From RAM1 sp041905405 (GTDB lineage: Bacteria; Pseudomonadota; Gammaproteobacteria; Burkholderiales; Burkholderiaceae_C), in the NCBI GenBank assembly GCA_041905405.1, contig JAYRLC010000007.1:1-64000 (forward strand): a stretch of 64,000 nucleotides of DNA, read 5' to 3'. Position 1 is the first letter of the stretch. Every line of letters begins with the position of its first letter. Position numbers and translations under genes: made by a program. The notes beneath the pieces were generated by a model. That model ran no database searches. It was not told the DNA's origin and saw only the letters and a program-made list of their open reading frames with translations. Positions 15,969-24,310 of the stretch are shown here, one piece after another.

Positions 15969-16235
15969 ATGCGGAACAGGCGGACGGGATGGGGTATCTG
16001 GCGTGCGGTTCTGGGCACGTGGTGCATGGTGGCGGGACTGCTTCTGGGGGGGATGGCCGGGGCGTTTGCGGAGCCGGCTCCCAGCCATGTGCGGGGACTT
16101 TCGGTCGTCAAGCTGACCCCTGTCAGCCGCACGGCACTGGCGTCCGGCCAGTTCGACGCCGGCTGCCTTCGATGCAAGGCTCAAGGTTGGCCAGGCGCTT
16201 TGGCGAGATGGCATCGGAAGGGAGTGGACCCGTTG
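15969..16235 (+). pseudogene. Degenerate exported-protein remnant
   Basis: An ATG at 15969 opens a signal-peptide-like N-terminus (RAVLGTWCMVAGLLLGG, then GAFAEPAPSHVRGLSVVKL). The plausible sequence then changes frame near 16160: in the neighbouring frame AFDARLKVGQALWRDGIG and EWTRWG is followed by a TGA at about 16236. In the original frame the reading continues through the pentanucleotide repeat and the terminator, which no real gene would do. I read this as the decayed start of a secreted-protein gene. I do not recognise the family. Confidence 0.35.
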
Positions 16236-16259
16236 GGGATGAGTGTCTTCAGAAGCTCT

Positions 16260-16293
16260 GCCGTGCCGTGCCGTGCCGTGCCGTGCCGTGCCG
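16260..16293 (+). repeat. Pentanucleotide tandem repeat (CCGTG)6
   Basis: Six exact CCGTG units at 16261-16290, preceded by one extra G and followed by a CCGCG variant. It lies between the remnant frame at 15969 and the terminator of the binding-protein gene. Repeats of this type vary in number by polymerase slippage and drive phase variation when they lie in a reading frame or promoter; here no intact gene is visible around it, so it may be inert. Confidence 0.9.
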
Positions 16294-16316
16294 CGACATC
16301 GGCTCGCACGATCCGC

Positions 16317-16345
16317 AAAAAAAAGCCGCCCACAGGCGGCCTTTT
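16317..16345 (-). terminator. Rho-independent terminator of the liv-type operon
   Basis: Stem GCCGCC (16325-16330) pairs with GGCGGC (16335-16340) around a CACA-type loop. It is flanked by eight A on the left and four T on the right, so on the minus strand the hairpin is followed by a T8 tract. It lies 24 bases beyond the stop of the binding-protein gene. Confidence 0.85.
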
Positions 16346-16368
16346 GTCTTCGCAGCGCAGGCGTCTGA

Positions 16369-17532
16369 TTACTTGATGTAGTCCGACACCACCTTCCACT
16401 TGCCGTCGGTGATCTGCGACATGCGGGACTGTTCGTTGCCCAGGCGCTTCTTGGCGGTGAAGGTCAGCTCCGGTCCGCCGAACATGTCCTTGGGCAGCGT
16501 GATGCTGTCCATGGTCTTGATGAAGTTGTCGGTGGTCAGGTTGGCGCCGGTCTTGGCGGCCGCGGTCGCGAAGTGGTCGATCGCGCCATAGCCATAGACC
16601 GAGAACACCGTAGGCTCCTCGTTGAACTTGGTCTTGTACTTGTTGGCCCAGAAGCGGATGTTCTGCGAAGCTTCATCCAGGTACGGGTGCTGCGACGTGT
16701 GCGTGGCGTACAGGCCGTTCATGGCCGGGCCACCCAGTTTGTGGATCAGGTCGGTGTAGGCCGCGCTGGAGCCGATGAAGGTCGGGTTGTAGCCCAGCTT
16801 GCGCGCGGTGCCGATGGCGCCGATGGTTTCGCGGATGATGGTGCCCAGCACGACGAAGTCGCAGCCCGATGCCTGCATTTTTTGCACCTGCGAACTGAAG
16901 TCGGTGGCGCCACGCTTGTATGTCGTCTTCTCGGCCAGCGCCATGCCGCCAGCTTTCAGGCCGTCCTCGGCGCCGCGCATCACTTCCAGCCCGAACTCAT
17001 CGTCCTGGTACATGGTGCAGACCTTCTTGGCGCTTTTTTCCTTGGCCAGCTTGGGCACGGCGGTGCGCATCTGGTCGTAGTAGGTGGCGGCGAACGAGTA
17101 CTTCAGCCGGTGCAGCGGGTCGTACATTTCGCGCGCGGCCGTGACCGGAAAGAAGTTGATCACGTTCTTTTCGAACTGCACCGGCATGGCGGCCAGGTTC
17201 TGCGCGGTGCCGATGTGGGCGACCATCGCGAAGATTTTGTCCTGGTTCACGAGCTTCTGCGCGGCCAGCACGGCCTTCTTGGGGTCGTAGGCGGAATCTT
17301 CGACGATCAGCTTGATCTTGCGGCCGTTGATGCCGCCCTGCTCGTTGATCTCGTCCACGCGCAGCATCATGCCCAGGCGCACCTGCTTGCCGAAGCCGGC
17401 AATGGGGCCCGACAGGTCCTGGATGGAGCCGAGCGTGATCTCGGTCTTGCTCACGCCCTGGTTGGAGTTCTGCGCTCCCGCCAGGGTGGATGCCAACGCC
17501 AGGGCGGCGAGGGCGGCGACTTTCAGTTTCAT
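16369..17532 (-). CDS. Branched-chain amino acid-type ABC transporter substrate-binding protein
   Basis: 387 residues with a signal peptide (MKLKVAALAALALASTLAGA) and a good ribosome site. The type I periplasmic binding fold begins ITLGSIQDLSGPIAGFGKQV, with the family features EINEQGGINGRKIKLIVEDSAYDPKKA and ATDFSSQVQKMQASG. It captures a ligand in the periplasm for the LivHMGF proteins encoded upstream. It is last in the operon, after an acyl-CoA ligase gene. The liv family also transports aromatic and aliphatic carboxylic acids, so a leucine-type substrate should not be assumed. Confidence 0.9.
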   Translation of the reverse strand: MKLKVAALAALALASTLAGAQNSNQGVSKTEITLGSIQDLSGPIAGFGKQVRLGMMLRVDEINEQGGINGRKIKLIVEDSAYDPKKAVLAAQKLVNQDKIFAMVAHIGTAQNLAAMPVQFEKNVINFFPVTAAREMYDPLHRLKYSFAATYYDQMRTAVPKLAKEKSAKKVCTMYQDDEFGLEVMRGAEDGLKAGGMALAEKTTYKRGATDFSSQVQKMQASGCDFVVLGTIIRETIGAIGTARKLGYNPTFIGSSAAYTDLIHKLGGPAMNGLYATHTSQHPYLDEASQNIRFWANKYKTKFNEEPTVFSVYGYGAIDHFATAAAKTGANLTTDNFIKTMDSITLPKDMFGGPELTFTAKKRLGNEQSRMSQITDGKWKVVSDYIK

Positions 17533-17578
17533 GGTCTTGTCTCCTTGGGTGATGGCTGTCGTGAAATCGGCTGTCGGC

Positions 17579-19435
17579 TCAACGGTACATCGCCTGGATC
17601 TGCGGCGCGTATTTCTGCTGCACGAGCTTGCGCTTGAGCTTCATGGTGGGCGTGAGCTCCTCGTCCTCGGCGCTGAGCTGCGTTTCCAGCAGGAAGAACT
17701 TCTTGATCTGCTCGACCCGCGCGAATTTTTTGTTCACGCGGTCGATTTCGGACTGGATCAATTCTTGTACTTCGGCCGCGCGTGTCAAGCTGGCGTAATT
17801 ACTGAACGGCACGTCGTGGTCCTGGGCGTATTTCTCGACGTTCTCCTGGTCGATCATGATGATGACCGTCAGGTACGGCAGCTTGTCGCCGATGACCACC
17901 GCGTCGGTGATGTACGGGCTGAATTTCAGCTCGTTCTCCAGTTCGCTGGGCGTGATGTTCTTGCCCCCGGCCGTGATGATGATGTCCTTCATGCGGTCGG
18001 TGATGCGGAAGTACCCGTCCGCGTCCATCGTGCCCACGTCGCCCGTGTGCAGCCAGCCGTCGGCGTCGATCGTTTCCGCGGTTTTCTCGGGCTGGTTCAG
18101 GTAGCCCATGAACACGTTGGGGCCGCGCACACGGATCTCGCCCGTGTCCGCGTCCACGCGCACCTCGTTGTAGCCCGCGGCCGGTCCGATGGAGCCGGGC
18201 TTGATGCGGCTGGCGGGGATGCCCGTAGACGCGCCGCAGGTCTCGGTCATGCCCCAGACCTCCAGCATGGGCACGCCCAGCGCCAGGTACCAGCGCACCA
18301 GCTCGGGCGAAATGGGCGCCGCGCCCGTCACGCAGAAGCGCGCGCGGTGGATGCCGATCAGCTTGCGCGCGTTGTTCAGCGCCAGCCAGCGCGCCAGCGT
18401 GAACTTGAATTTCAGCAGACCGTCCACAGGCTCGCCGGCCAGCACCCTGTCGGCGATCCGTGTGCCCACGCCGATACCCCAGGCGTAGGCGGCCTGCTGC
18501 AGCGGGCTGGCTTCCTTCAGCGCGATCATCACGCCGGAATAGAACTTTTCCCACACGCGCGGCACGGCGGTGAAGACCGTGGGAGCAATTTCACGCACGT
18601 TCTCGGGCACGGTCTCGGGGTTCTCGACAAAGTTGAGCCTGGCGCCCGTGTACATCGCAAAGTATTCGCCACCCAGCCGCTCGGCCACGTGGCACAGCGG
18701 CAGGAAACACATGCGTTCGTCGTGCTCGTCCTGCGCGATCAGTGTGTTGTAGCCGCGTACCGTGTAGACCAGGCCCGCGTGGCTGTGCATCGCGCCCTTG
18801 GGCTTGCCGGTGGTGCCCGACGTGTAGATCAGGATCGCCAGATCGCCGGGCTTGCAGGCGGCCACCCGGCGCGCCATCTCTTCAGGGTGCTGCGCGTTGT
18901 ACTGCCGGCCGAGCGCGCGCAGGTCGTCCAGACTGATCACCCCGGCGTCGTCCAGGCCGCGCAGGCCTTCCATGTCGAACACGACGATCTTGCGCAGGCC
19001 GGGCAGCTGCGCGCGCACTTCCAGCGCCTTGTCCAGCTGTTCGTCGTCTTCCACAAACAGCACGCGCGTGCCCGAGTCCTCGCACAGGTAGTGCACCTGG
19101 CTGGCAGCGTCGGTCGGGTAAATGCCGTTGGCCACGCCGCCGGCCGACAGCACCGCCAGGTCGGCCAGCACCCATTCGATCACCGTGTTGGACAGGATGG
19201 ACGCCGTGTCGCCCGCGTTGAACCCCAAGCTCATGAGCCCGCCTGCGATCTCGTGCACCGCGTCGCCGGTCTGCTGCCAGGTCCAGTTGCGCCAGATGCC
19301 CAGCTCCTTCTGGCGCATCCACACCTTGCCGGCGCGCTGGCGCACGCCGTTCCAGAACATGGCGGGAATGGTGTCGCCGTCAAGCACGACGCGCGTTTCG
19401 GGCTGGATGTGGGACAGGTCCCAGAGATTGGACAT
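17579..19435 (-). CDS. Long-chain acyl-CoA synthetase (AMP-binding ligase)
   Basis: 618 residues, full length for the FadD15/ACSL-like class. The AMP-binding P-loop YTSGTTGKPKGA lies near 203-214. Downstream are GAAPISPELVRWY, EVWGMTETCGAST, the Asp/Arg motif WLHTGDVGTMDADGYFRITDRMKD and the lysine region GKNITPSELEN. It activates a carboxylic acid to the acyl-AMP and then to the CoA thioester. Its place between livF and the binding-protein gene suggests that it traps the imported acid as its CoA ester; the substrate is unknown. Confidence 0.9.
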   Translation of the reverse strand: MSNLWDLSHIQPETRVVLDGDTIPAMFWNGVRQRAGKVWMRQKELGIWRNWTWQQTGDAVHEIAGGLMSLGFNAGDTASILSNTVIEWVLADLAVLSAGGVANGIYPTDAASQVHYLCEDSGTRVLFVEDDEQLDKALEVRAQLPGLRKIVVFDMEGLRGLDDAGVISLDDLRALGRQYNAQHPEEMARRVAACKPGDLAILIYTSGTTGKPKGAMHSHAGLVYTVRGYNTLIAQDEHDERMCFLPLCHVAERLGGEYFAMYTGARLNFVENPETVPENVREIAPTVFTAVPRVWEKFYSGVMIALKEASPLQQAAYAWGIGVGTRIADRVLAGEPVDGLLKFKFTLARWLALNNARKLIGIHRARFCVTGAAPISPELVRWYLALGVPMLEVWGMTETCGASTGIPASRIKPGSIGPAAGYNEVRVDADTGEIRVRGPNVFMGYLNQPEKTAETIDADGWLHTGDVGTMDADGYFRITDRMKDIIITAGGKNITPSELENELKFSPYITDAVVIGDKLPYLTVIIMIDQENVEKYAQDHDVPFSNYASLTRAAEVQELIQSEIDRVNKKFARVEQIKKFFLLETQLSAEDEELTPTMKLKRKLVQQKYAPQIQAMYR

Positions 19436-19437
19436 AG

Positions 19438-19527
19438 TCAGATGGCCCCCACGCTTGTCACGACGTGTACTGCGCTGCCGCCCGAGGGGACGCGAGCTTG
19501 TTTGAAGCGGTTCTGCACGGCGCTCAT
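19438..19527 (-). CDS. 29-residue ORF translationally coupled between livF and the acyl-CoA ligase
   Basis: An ATG at 19527 overlaps the livF stop as ATGA. The frame runs 29 codons (MSAVQNRFKQARVPSGG, then SAVHVVTSVGAI) to a TGA at 19438, two bases before the ligase ATG at 19435. Both junctions therefore allow a terminating ribosome to restart on the next gene. It may be a coupling leader that lets ribosomes cross the 88-base gap, or simply chance; the peptide has no recognisable domain. Support is purely the two tight junctions. Confidence 0.4.
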   Translation of the reverse strand: MSAVQNRFKQARVPSGGSAVHVVTSVGAI

Positions 19528-20321
19528 CTCCAGTTCTTTTTCTTTTTCCAGCGGCGCTCGCCGCGCACGCCTTCTTCTTTCATGCCGAGGTAGAACTCCT
19601 TGATGTCCTCTTTCTCTCGCAGGCGGGCGCAGGTGTCTTCCATGACGATGCGGCCGTTCTCCAGCACGTAGCCGTAGTCGGACGCATTCAGCGCCATGTT
19701 GGCGTTTTGCTCCACGAGCAGGATGGTCGTGCCGCGCTCGCGGTTGATGCGCACGACGATCTCGAAGATCTCTTTCGTCAGCTTCGGCGAAAGTCCCAGG
19801 CTCGGCTCGTCCAGCAGGATCAGGTCGGGCGACGCCATCAGCGCGCGGCTGATCGCCAGCATCTGCTGCTGCCCGCCCGACAGCAGGCCGGCGTCCTGTG
19901 CGGCGCGCTCCTTCAGGATGGGGAAAAAGCCGTACACCGCCTCCATGTCGCGCGCCACGCCGTCGCGGTCGCCGCGGGTGTACGCGCCCATCAGCAGGTT
20001 GTCGCGCACCGACAGCAGGGGGAACACCTCGCGCCCCTCGGGCACATGGGACAGGCCTTGCTGCACGATCAGCGCCGGGTCCTGGGCGGTGATGTCCTCG
20101 CCCTTGAACTCGATGCTGCCCTTGCGCGGGTCGATGATGCCGCTGATGGTCTTGAGGATGGTGGTCTTGCCCGCGCCGTTGCTGCCCAGCACCGTGGCGA
20201 TCTCGCCGCGGCGCACCTGCAGGCTCACGCCGCGGATGGCCTTGATGGGGCCGTAGGCGCTCTCCACGTTGAGCAGCTTCAGGACGGGCAGGTCGCTCAC
20301 GGCAGGCGGGTTCTCGCTCAT
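19524..20321 (-). CDS. livF: LivF-type ABC transporter ATPase
   Basis: 265 residues, starting at the ATG at 20321 after GGAGG; that start overlaps the LivG stop as ATGA. It has Walker A GSNGAGKTT, the signature LSGGQQQMLAISRAL, Walker B LILLDEPSLGLSP and the switch His in LLVEQN/NANMAL context. The glycine-rich Walker A and GREVFPLLSVRDNL are characteristic of LivF. With LivG it energises the LivHM permease at the inner membrane. The C-terminus is an unusual basic tail (RRWKKKKNWR). Confidence 0.92.
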   Translation of the reverse strand: MSENPPAVSDLPVLKLLNVESAYGPIKAIRGVSLQVRRGEIATVLGSNGAGKTTILKTISGIIDPRKGSIEFKGEDITAQDPALIVQQGLSHVPEGREVFPLLSVRDNLLMGAYTRGDRDGVARDMEAVYGFFPILKERAAQDAGLLSGGQQQMLAISRALMASPDLILLDEPSLGLSPKLTKEIFEIVVRINRERGTTILLVEQNANMALNASDYGYVLENGRIVMEDTCARLREKEDIKEFYLGMKEEGVRGERRWKKKKNWR

Positions 20322-21115
20322 GCGGCCCTCCTGAGTGAAGACACGTCGTCCACGGAACCGAGATACGCCTCGATCACACCGGGGTCCGTCTGCACCTCGC
20401 GCGGCGTGCCCATGGCCAGCACCTCGCCCTGGTTCATGGCCAGCACGCGGTCGGACACCTTGGACACCAGCGACATGTCGTGCTCGACCATCAGCACGGT
20501 GATGCCCAGCTCGTGCTTGATGTCCTGGATCCAGAACGCCATGTCGTCGGTCTCTTCCACGTTCAGGCCCGACGATGGTTCGTCCAGCAGCAGCAGTTTG
20601 GGCTGTGTGCACAGCGCCCGCGCCAGCTCCACGACCTTGCGCACGCCATAGGGCAGCCCCGCGACCATGCTGTCGCGGTGGTGTTGCAGGTCCAGGAACT
20701 CGATGACCTTTTCCACCTGCTCGCGGTGTTCGACCTCGGCGCGGCGTACCTTGCCGGTGAACAGGATTTCGCTCAGCAGGCTGCGGTGGGCGTGCGTGTG
20801 CCGCCCGATGAGCAGGTTGTGCAGCACGGTCGCGTGCTCGAACAGCTCGATGTTCTGGAACGTGCGCGCAATGCCCAGCGAAGCAATCTTGTGCGGCGGC
20901 TGGTCGGTCAGGCGCTGGCCCTGGTAGTCGATGGTGCCGGTGGTGGGCGTGTAGATGCGGCTGATCAGGTTGAACACCGTGGTCTTGCCCGCGCCGTTGG
21001 GGCCGATCAGCGTGAACACCTCGCCGGGCTTCACGTCGAAGCTCACGTTGTTGACCGCCAGCACACCGCCGAAGCGCACGCTGAGGTTCTGGGCGGAGAG
21101 GAGTACTTCGCTCAT
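20318..21115 (-). CDS. livG: LivG-type ABC transporter ATPase
   Basis: 265 residues. The ATG at 21115 overlaps the LivM stop (ATGA). Walker A GPNGAGKTT lies near 38-46, followed by the LivG-typical GIARTFQNIELFEHATVLHNLLIG. The signature region is degenerate, LPYGVRKVVELARAL, as in other LivG proteins, then Walker B LLLLDEPSSGLN and VMVEHDM with the switch His. It forms a heterodimer with LivF. The frame is open well upstream, but that region is the livM gene in another frame. Confidence 0.92.
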   Translation of the reverse strand: MSEVLLSAQNLSVRFGGVLAVNNVSFDVKPGEVFTLIGPNGAGKTTVFNLISRIYTPTTGTIDYQGQRLTDQPPHKIASLGIARTFQNIELFEHATVLHNLLIGRHTHAHRSLLSEILFTGKVRRAEVEHREQVEKVIEFLDLQHHRDSMVAGLPYGVRKVVELARALCTQPKLLLLDEPSSGLNVEETDDMAFWIQDIKHELGITVLMVEHDMSLVSKVSDRVLAMNQGEVLAMGTPREVQTDPGVIEAYLGSVDDVSSLRRAA

Positions 21116-22188
21116 TTGAGGCGGTCCGATTTCTGGAAGGACTTCTGGCGTTTGAAGAGCCCTTTCCGGTAGAACGGGAACAGCTGGAAGTACGTCCGTA
21201 TCTTCAGCCACCGCCCATACAGCCCCAGCGGCTCGAACAGCACGAAGCCGATCAGCACCGCGCCGTAGATCACCGCCTTGAGCCCCGGCGCCTGGCCAAT
21301 GGCCGCGGGCAGGAAATCCTTCACCGCGCTGATGGCCTGCGGCAGCCCGATCAGGAAAATCGCGCCCAGGAACGCGCCGTGGATGGAGCCCAACCCGCCG
21401 ATCACCACCATGAGCAGCAGGTCGATGGACTGGATGATGTTGAACTGGTCCGGCGACAGAAAGCGGATCTGGTGCGCATACAGCGCGCCGCCAATGCCCG
21501 CGAGCGCGGCCGATATCGCAAAGCTCAGCGTCTTGTAGTACGCCAGGTGAATGCCCATGCTCTGCGCGGAAATCTCGGAATCGCGGATGGCCACGAACGC
21601 GCGGCCCGTCGGCGAACGCAGCAGGTTCACCACCGCCAGCGTGCTCAACACCGTCACCACCAGGCACACGAAATAAAACGACACGCCCGAGTCGGCCGTC
21701 CAGCCGAACATCTTGACCTGGCCCACCGTCTTGCCCGCGTTGCCGCCGGTCACGCTTTCCCAGCGCGCAAACACCTCTTCGACGATGAAGCCGAACGACA
21801 GTGTGGCGATGCCCAGGTAGATGCCCTTCACGCGCAGCGCGGGCAGCCCCACCACCACGCCCACGATCGCCGACAGCGCCGCGCCCGCGGCCAGCGCGAA
21901 CGGGAACGGCCAGCCCATGCCGGTCAGCACGGCCTGTGTGTACGCGCCCACGCCAAAGAACGCCGCATGCCCGATGGAGAACTGCCCGGTGAAGCCGGCC
22001 AGCAGCATGAGCCCCACGCCCACCACGCCGTAGATCAGGATGAAGGTGAGCTGGGCCAGCAGGTATTCACCCAGCAGCCAGGGCGCCAGCGCCAGCGCGG
22101 CGCACAGCGCGCCGTACCAGAACAGGTGGCCGCCATGCTTGGCGAGCTTGATGTCCTGCGCGTAGTCGGTTTTAAAAATGAAGCGCAT
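21112..22188 (-). CDS. livM: LivM-type ABC transporter permease
   Basis: 358 residues with about nine hydrophobic segments, for example FWYGALCAALALAPWLLGEYLLA and LTFILIYGVVGVGLMLLAGFTGQ. The LivM family motif GQFSIGHAAFFGVGAYT is present, and the ATPase-contact loop is near KTLSFAISAALAGIGGALYAH. The C-terminus is extended and basic (FPFYRKGLFKRQKSFQ), longer than in E. coli. The start is 6 bases after the livH stop. It pairs with LivH to form the translocation path. Confidence 0.92.
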   Translation of the reverse strand: MRFIFKTDYAQDIKLAKHGGHLFWYGALCAALALAPWLLGEYLLAQLTFILIYGVVGVGLMLLAGFTGQFSIGHAAFFGVGAYTQAVLTGMGWPFPFALAAGAALSAIVGVVVGLPALRVKGIYLGIATLSFGFIVEEVFARWESVTGGNAGKTVGQVKMFGWTADSGVSFYFVCLVVTVLSTLAVVNLLRSPTGRAFVAIRDSEISAQSMGIHLAYYKTLSFAISAALAGIGGALYAHQIRFLSPDQFNIIQSIDLLLMVVIGGLGSIHGAFLGAIFLIGLPQAISAVKDFLPAAIGQAPGLKAVIYGAVLIGFVLFEPLGLYGRWLKIRTYFQLFPFYRKGLFKRQKSFQKSDRLK

Positions 22189-22194
22189 GCTGGC

Positions 22195-23091
22195 TCAAAC
22201 CTTCTTGCGGAGTTTTTCGCCGAACAGCCCGTTGGGCTTGACCATCAGCATGACCAGCACCACGATGTACGCGGCCGTGTCCTTGAAGCCATCGGGCAGG
22301 TAGAAGCCCGAGAACGATTCCACGATGCCGATGATCAGCCCACCCACGATGGCGCCCGGCAGGCTGCCGAAGCCGCCCACCACGGCGGCGGGAAAGGCCT
22401 TGAGCCCGATGAAGCCCATGTTGGCGTGCACGAAAGTGATGGGTGCCAGCAGCAGCCCCGCGACCGCAGCCACCGCCGCAGCCAGCCCCCAGACCAGGCC
22501 GTTGAGCCGCTTGACCGGAATGCCCATGTAGTACGCGGCCAGCTGGTTCTGCGACGACGCCTGCATGGCGATGCCGACCTTGCTGAAGCGGAACACCGTG
22601 AACAGCAGCACGCACAGCATGGCCGTGGCGCCGATCACCACCAGCTGCTCGGCGTTGAGCACCAGCGCGCCGATACCGTTGGCGTCGCCGCCGAACTTCC
22701 AGATCACGTCCTTGTACGGCACCGGCAGCGTGTGCGTTTCGGTGCCGATGCCGGGAATCATGGTGATGGCGCCGCGCGCCACGTAGCCGATGCCGATGGT
22801 CAGCATCACGATGGAAAACGCCGGCTGGCCCAGGATGGGGCGGATGACCAGGCGCTCCAGCACGATGCCGAAGAGCGCCATGGCCGCGATGGCGCTGATC
22901 ACGGCCAGCCAGAACGGAAACCCGATGAAGGTCATGCAGGCCAGGCCGCCGAACGCGCCCAGCATCATGAGCTCGCCCTGCGCGAAGCTCACGGTCTCGG
23001 TGGCCTTGTAGATCAGCACGAAGCCCAGCGCAATCAGGCCGTAGATACAGCCCTGCGAGATGCCGCTGACCAGTAGTTGAAAGAACTGCAC
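22195..23091 (-). CDS. livH: LivH-type ABC transporter permease
   Basis: 298 residues from the GTG at 23091, chosen because GGAGA precedes it and the resulting N-terminus, VQFFQLLVSGISQGCIYGL, matches the family; an upstream in-frame start would add 14 hydrophilic residues. About eight membrane segments are visible, plus the signature FVLIYKATETVSFAQGELMM and the ATPase-contact loop GLVWGLAAAVAAVAGLLLAP. First gene of the importer operon, so its promoter should lie in the 108 bases shared with the divergent crotonase gene. Confidence 0.9.
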   Translation of the reverse strand: MQFFQLLVSGISQGCIYGLIALGFVLIYKATETVSFAQGELMMLGAFGGLACMTFIGFPFWLAVISAIAAMALFGIVLERLVIRPILGQPAFSIVMLTIGIGYVARGAITMIPGIGTETHTLPVPYKDVIWKFGGDANGIGALVLNAEQLVVIGATAMLCVLLFTVFRFSKVGIAMQASSQNQLAAYYMGIPVKRLNGLVWGLAAAVAAVAGLLLAPITFVHANMGFIGLKAFPAAVVGGFGSLPGAIVGGLIIGIVESFSGFYLPDGFKDTAAYIVVLVMLMVKPNGLFGEKLRKKV

Positions 23092-23199
23092 CGTGTCTCC
23101 TGCGCCCGTGTGTGGCCGGTTATATCTGTGCATCCCTGCATCGGTTACAGGGTTCTTCCGAATACGGTGTCACCTTCGTATCACGGGTAATCCCTTGTC

Positions 23200-24000
23200 A
23201 TGGAAGACGCCGTACGAACCGAAAAAACCGGTGACATCACCGTCGTGACCCTGTCCCGCCCAGCGGTGCGCAACGCCGTGGACGCCGACACGGCGCGCGC
23301 GCTGTACCAGGCCTTTGTGGCGTTTGACGAAGACCCGCAGGCGCGCGTGGCGGTCTTCCATGGCGATCACGGCCACTTCTGCGCGGGCTGGGACCTGCAG
23401 GCCGGCGCGCGCATGGCACAGAACCAGGGCGGGCCCGGCGTACTCACGGACCTGGACTTCGACCCGACCGACGCGCGCGCGCTCGGCCCCATGGGCCCCA
23501 CGCGCCTGCTGCTGTCCAAGCCGGTGATCGCCGCCGTCAGTGGCGCGGCCGTGGCCGGCGGCATGGAGCTGGCCCTGTGGTGTGACCTGCGCGTGATGGA
23601 AGAGAACGCGTACTTCGGCGTCTATTGCCGCCGATTTGGCGTGCCGCTGATCGACGGCGGCACGGTGCGCCTGACGCGCCTGGTCGGCATGGGCCATGCC
23701 ATGGACCTGATCCTCACCGGCCGCAAGGTTGAAGCGCCCGAAGCGCTGGCCATAGGCCTGGCAAACCGTGTGGTGCCCGCCGGCGCGGCGCGCGATTCAG
23801 CGATTGCGCTGGCGCGCGAGCTGGCGAAATTCCCGCAGGCCACGATGAACGCGGACCGCATGAGCGCTTACGCGCAGTGGGACCTGCCGCTGCCGCAGGC
23901 GCTGCACCAGGAATGGCAGCGCGGCAAGCACCGCATCGGTGACGGGCTGGAGGGGGCTGGGCGCTTCGCGGGCGGCGAGGGGCGGCACGGCAGGTTCTGA
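23200..24000 (+). CDS. Crotonase/enoyl-CoA hydratase family protein
   Basis: 266 residues. The crotonase fold is clear: ITVVTLSRPAVRNAVDADT, the first oxyanion-hole segment HGHFCAGWDLQ, and the second KPVIAAVSGAAVAGGMELALWCD, then YFGVYCRRFGVPLIDGG and GLANRVVPAGAA. Members hydrate, isomerise or hydrolyse acyl-CoA thioesters. The gene diverges from the liv operon, which carries an acyl-CoA ligase, so the two may act on the same imported acid; this is inference. The C-terminal 20 residues are Gly/Arg-rich and look unconserved. Confidence 0.88.
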   Translation: MEDAVRTEKTGDITVVTLSRPAVRNAVDADTARALYQAFVAFDEDPQARVAVFHGDHGHFCAGWDLQAGARMAQNQGGPGVLTDLDFDPTDARALGPMGPTRLLLSKPVIAAVSGAAVAGGMELALWCDLRVMEENAYFGVYCRRFGVPLIDGGTVRLTRLVGMGHAMDLILTGRKVEAPEALAIGLANRVVPAGAARDSAIALARELAKFPQATMNADRMSAYAQWDLPLPQALHQEWQRGKHRIGDGLEGAGRFAGGEGRHGRF

Positions 24001-24005
24001 TTTTT

Positions 24006-24027
24006 GTATATACGGTTTCGTATATAC
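24006..24027. promoter_or_regulatory. Operator of the vapBC pair
   Basis: Two copies of the self-complementary octamer GTATATAC, at 24006-24013 and 24020-24027, separated by six bases and so spaced about 14 bases centre to centre. They end 7 bases before the antitoxin ATG, leaving no room for a usual ribosome site between operator and gene. VapB/MazE-type antitoxins normally bind such palindromes as dimers to repress their own operon. Confidence 0.75.
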
Positions 24028-24034
24028 TTTTGAA

Positions 24035-24301
24035 ATGCAATCGACCGCCAGAGTTTTCGTCTCGGGCAACAGCCAGGCCATACGCCTGCCCAAGGCCTTT
24101 CGCGTGGACGCGAGTGAGGTCTGGATTTCGCGCGATGACCAGACGGGCGAGATCACGCTCAAGCCCATCCCGGACCGTCAAACCGTCAATGCCTTCATCG
24201 CCGAGCTGCGCGCGATGCCACCATCCGACGAGTTCCTGATGCCGCGCGACGACAGCCCTGCGCCTGATCCGTTGGCCGACTGGCAGGCGCCCCCGGGCTG
24301 A
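24035..24301 (+). CDS. vapB: VapB-type antitoxin (AbrB/SpoVT fold)
   Basis: 88 residues beginning MQSTARVFVSGNSQAIRLPKAF, the AbrB/MazE-like swapped-hairpin DNA-binding domain with the SGNSQAIRLP signature. The C-terminal half (AELRAMPPSDEFLMPRDD) is acidic and would wrap the toxin. The ATG at 24035 is preceded by the double GTATATAC operator and a poor ribosome site, so translation may be weak or near-leaderless. Its stop lies 9 bases before the toxin start. Confidence 0.88.
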   Translation: MQSTARVFVSGNSQAIRLPKAFRVDASEVWISRDDQTGEITLKPIPDRQTVNAFIAELRAMPPSDEFLMPRDDSPAPDPLADWQAPPG

Positions 24302-24310
24302 GCGGTCGGC

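Noticed and set aside
21379..23076. A 565-codon plus-strand frame
   Set aside because: Antisense to livM and livH; composition is His/Gln/Arg-rich as in other antisense shadows.
23092..23199. Specific regulator site between livH and the crotonase gene
   Set aside because: A divergent promoter must be here, but no convincing palindrome or -35/-10 pair could be marked.
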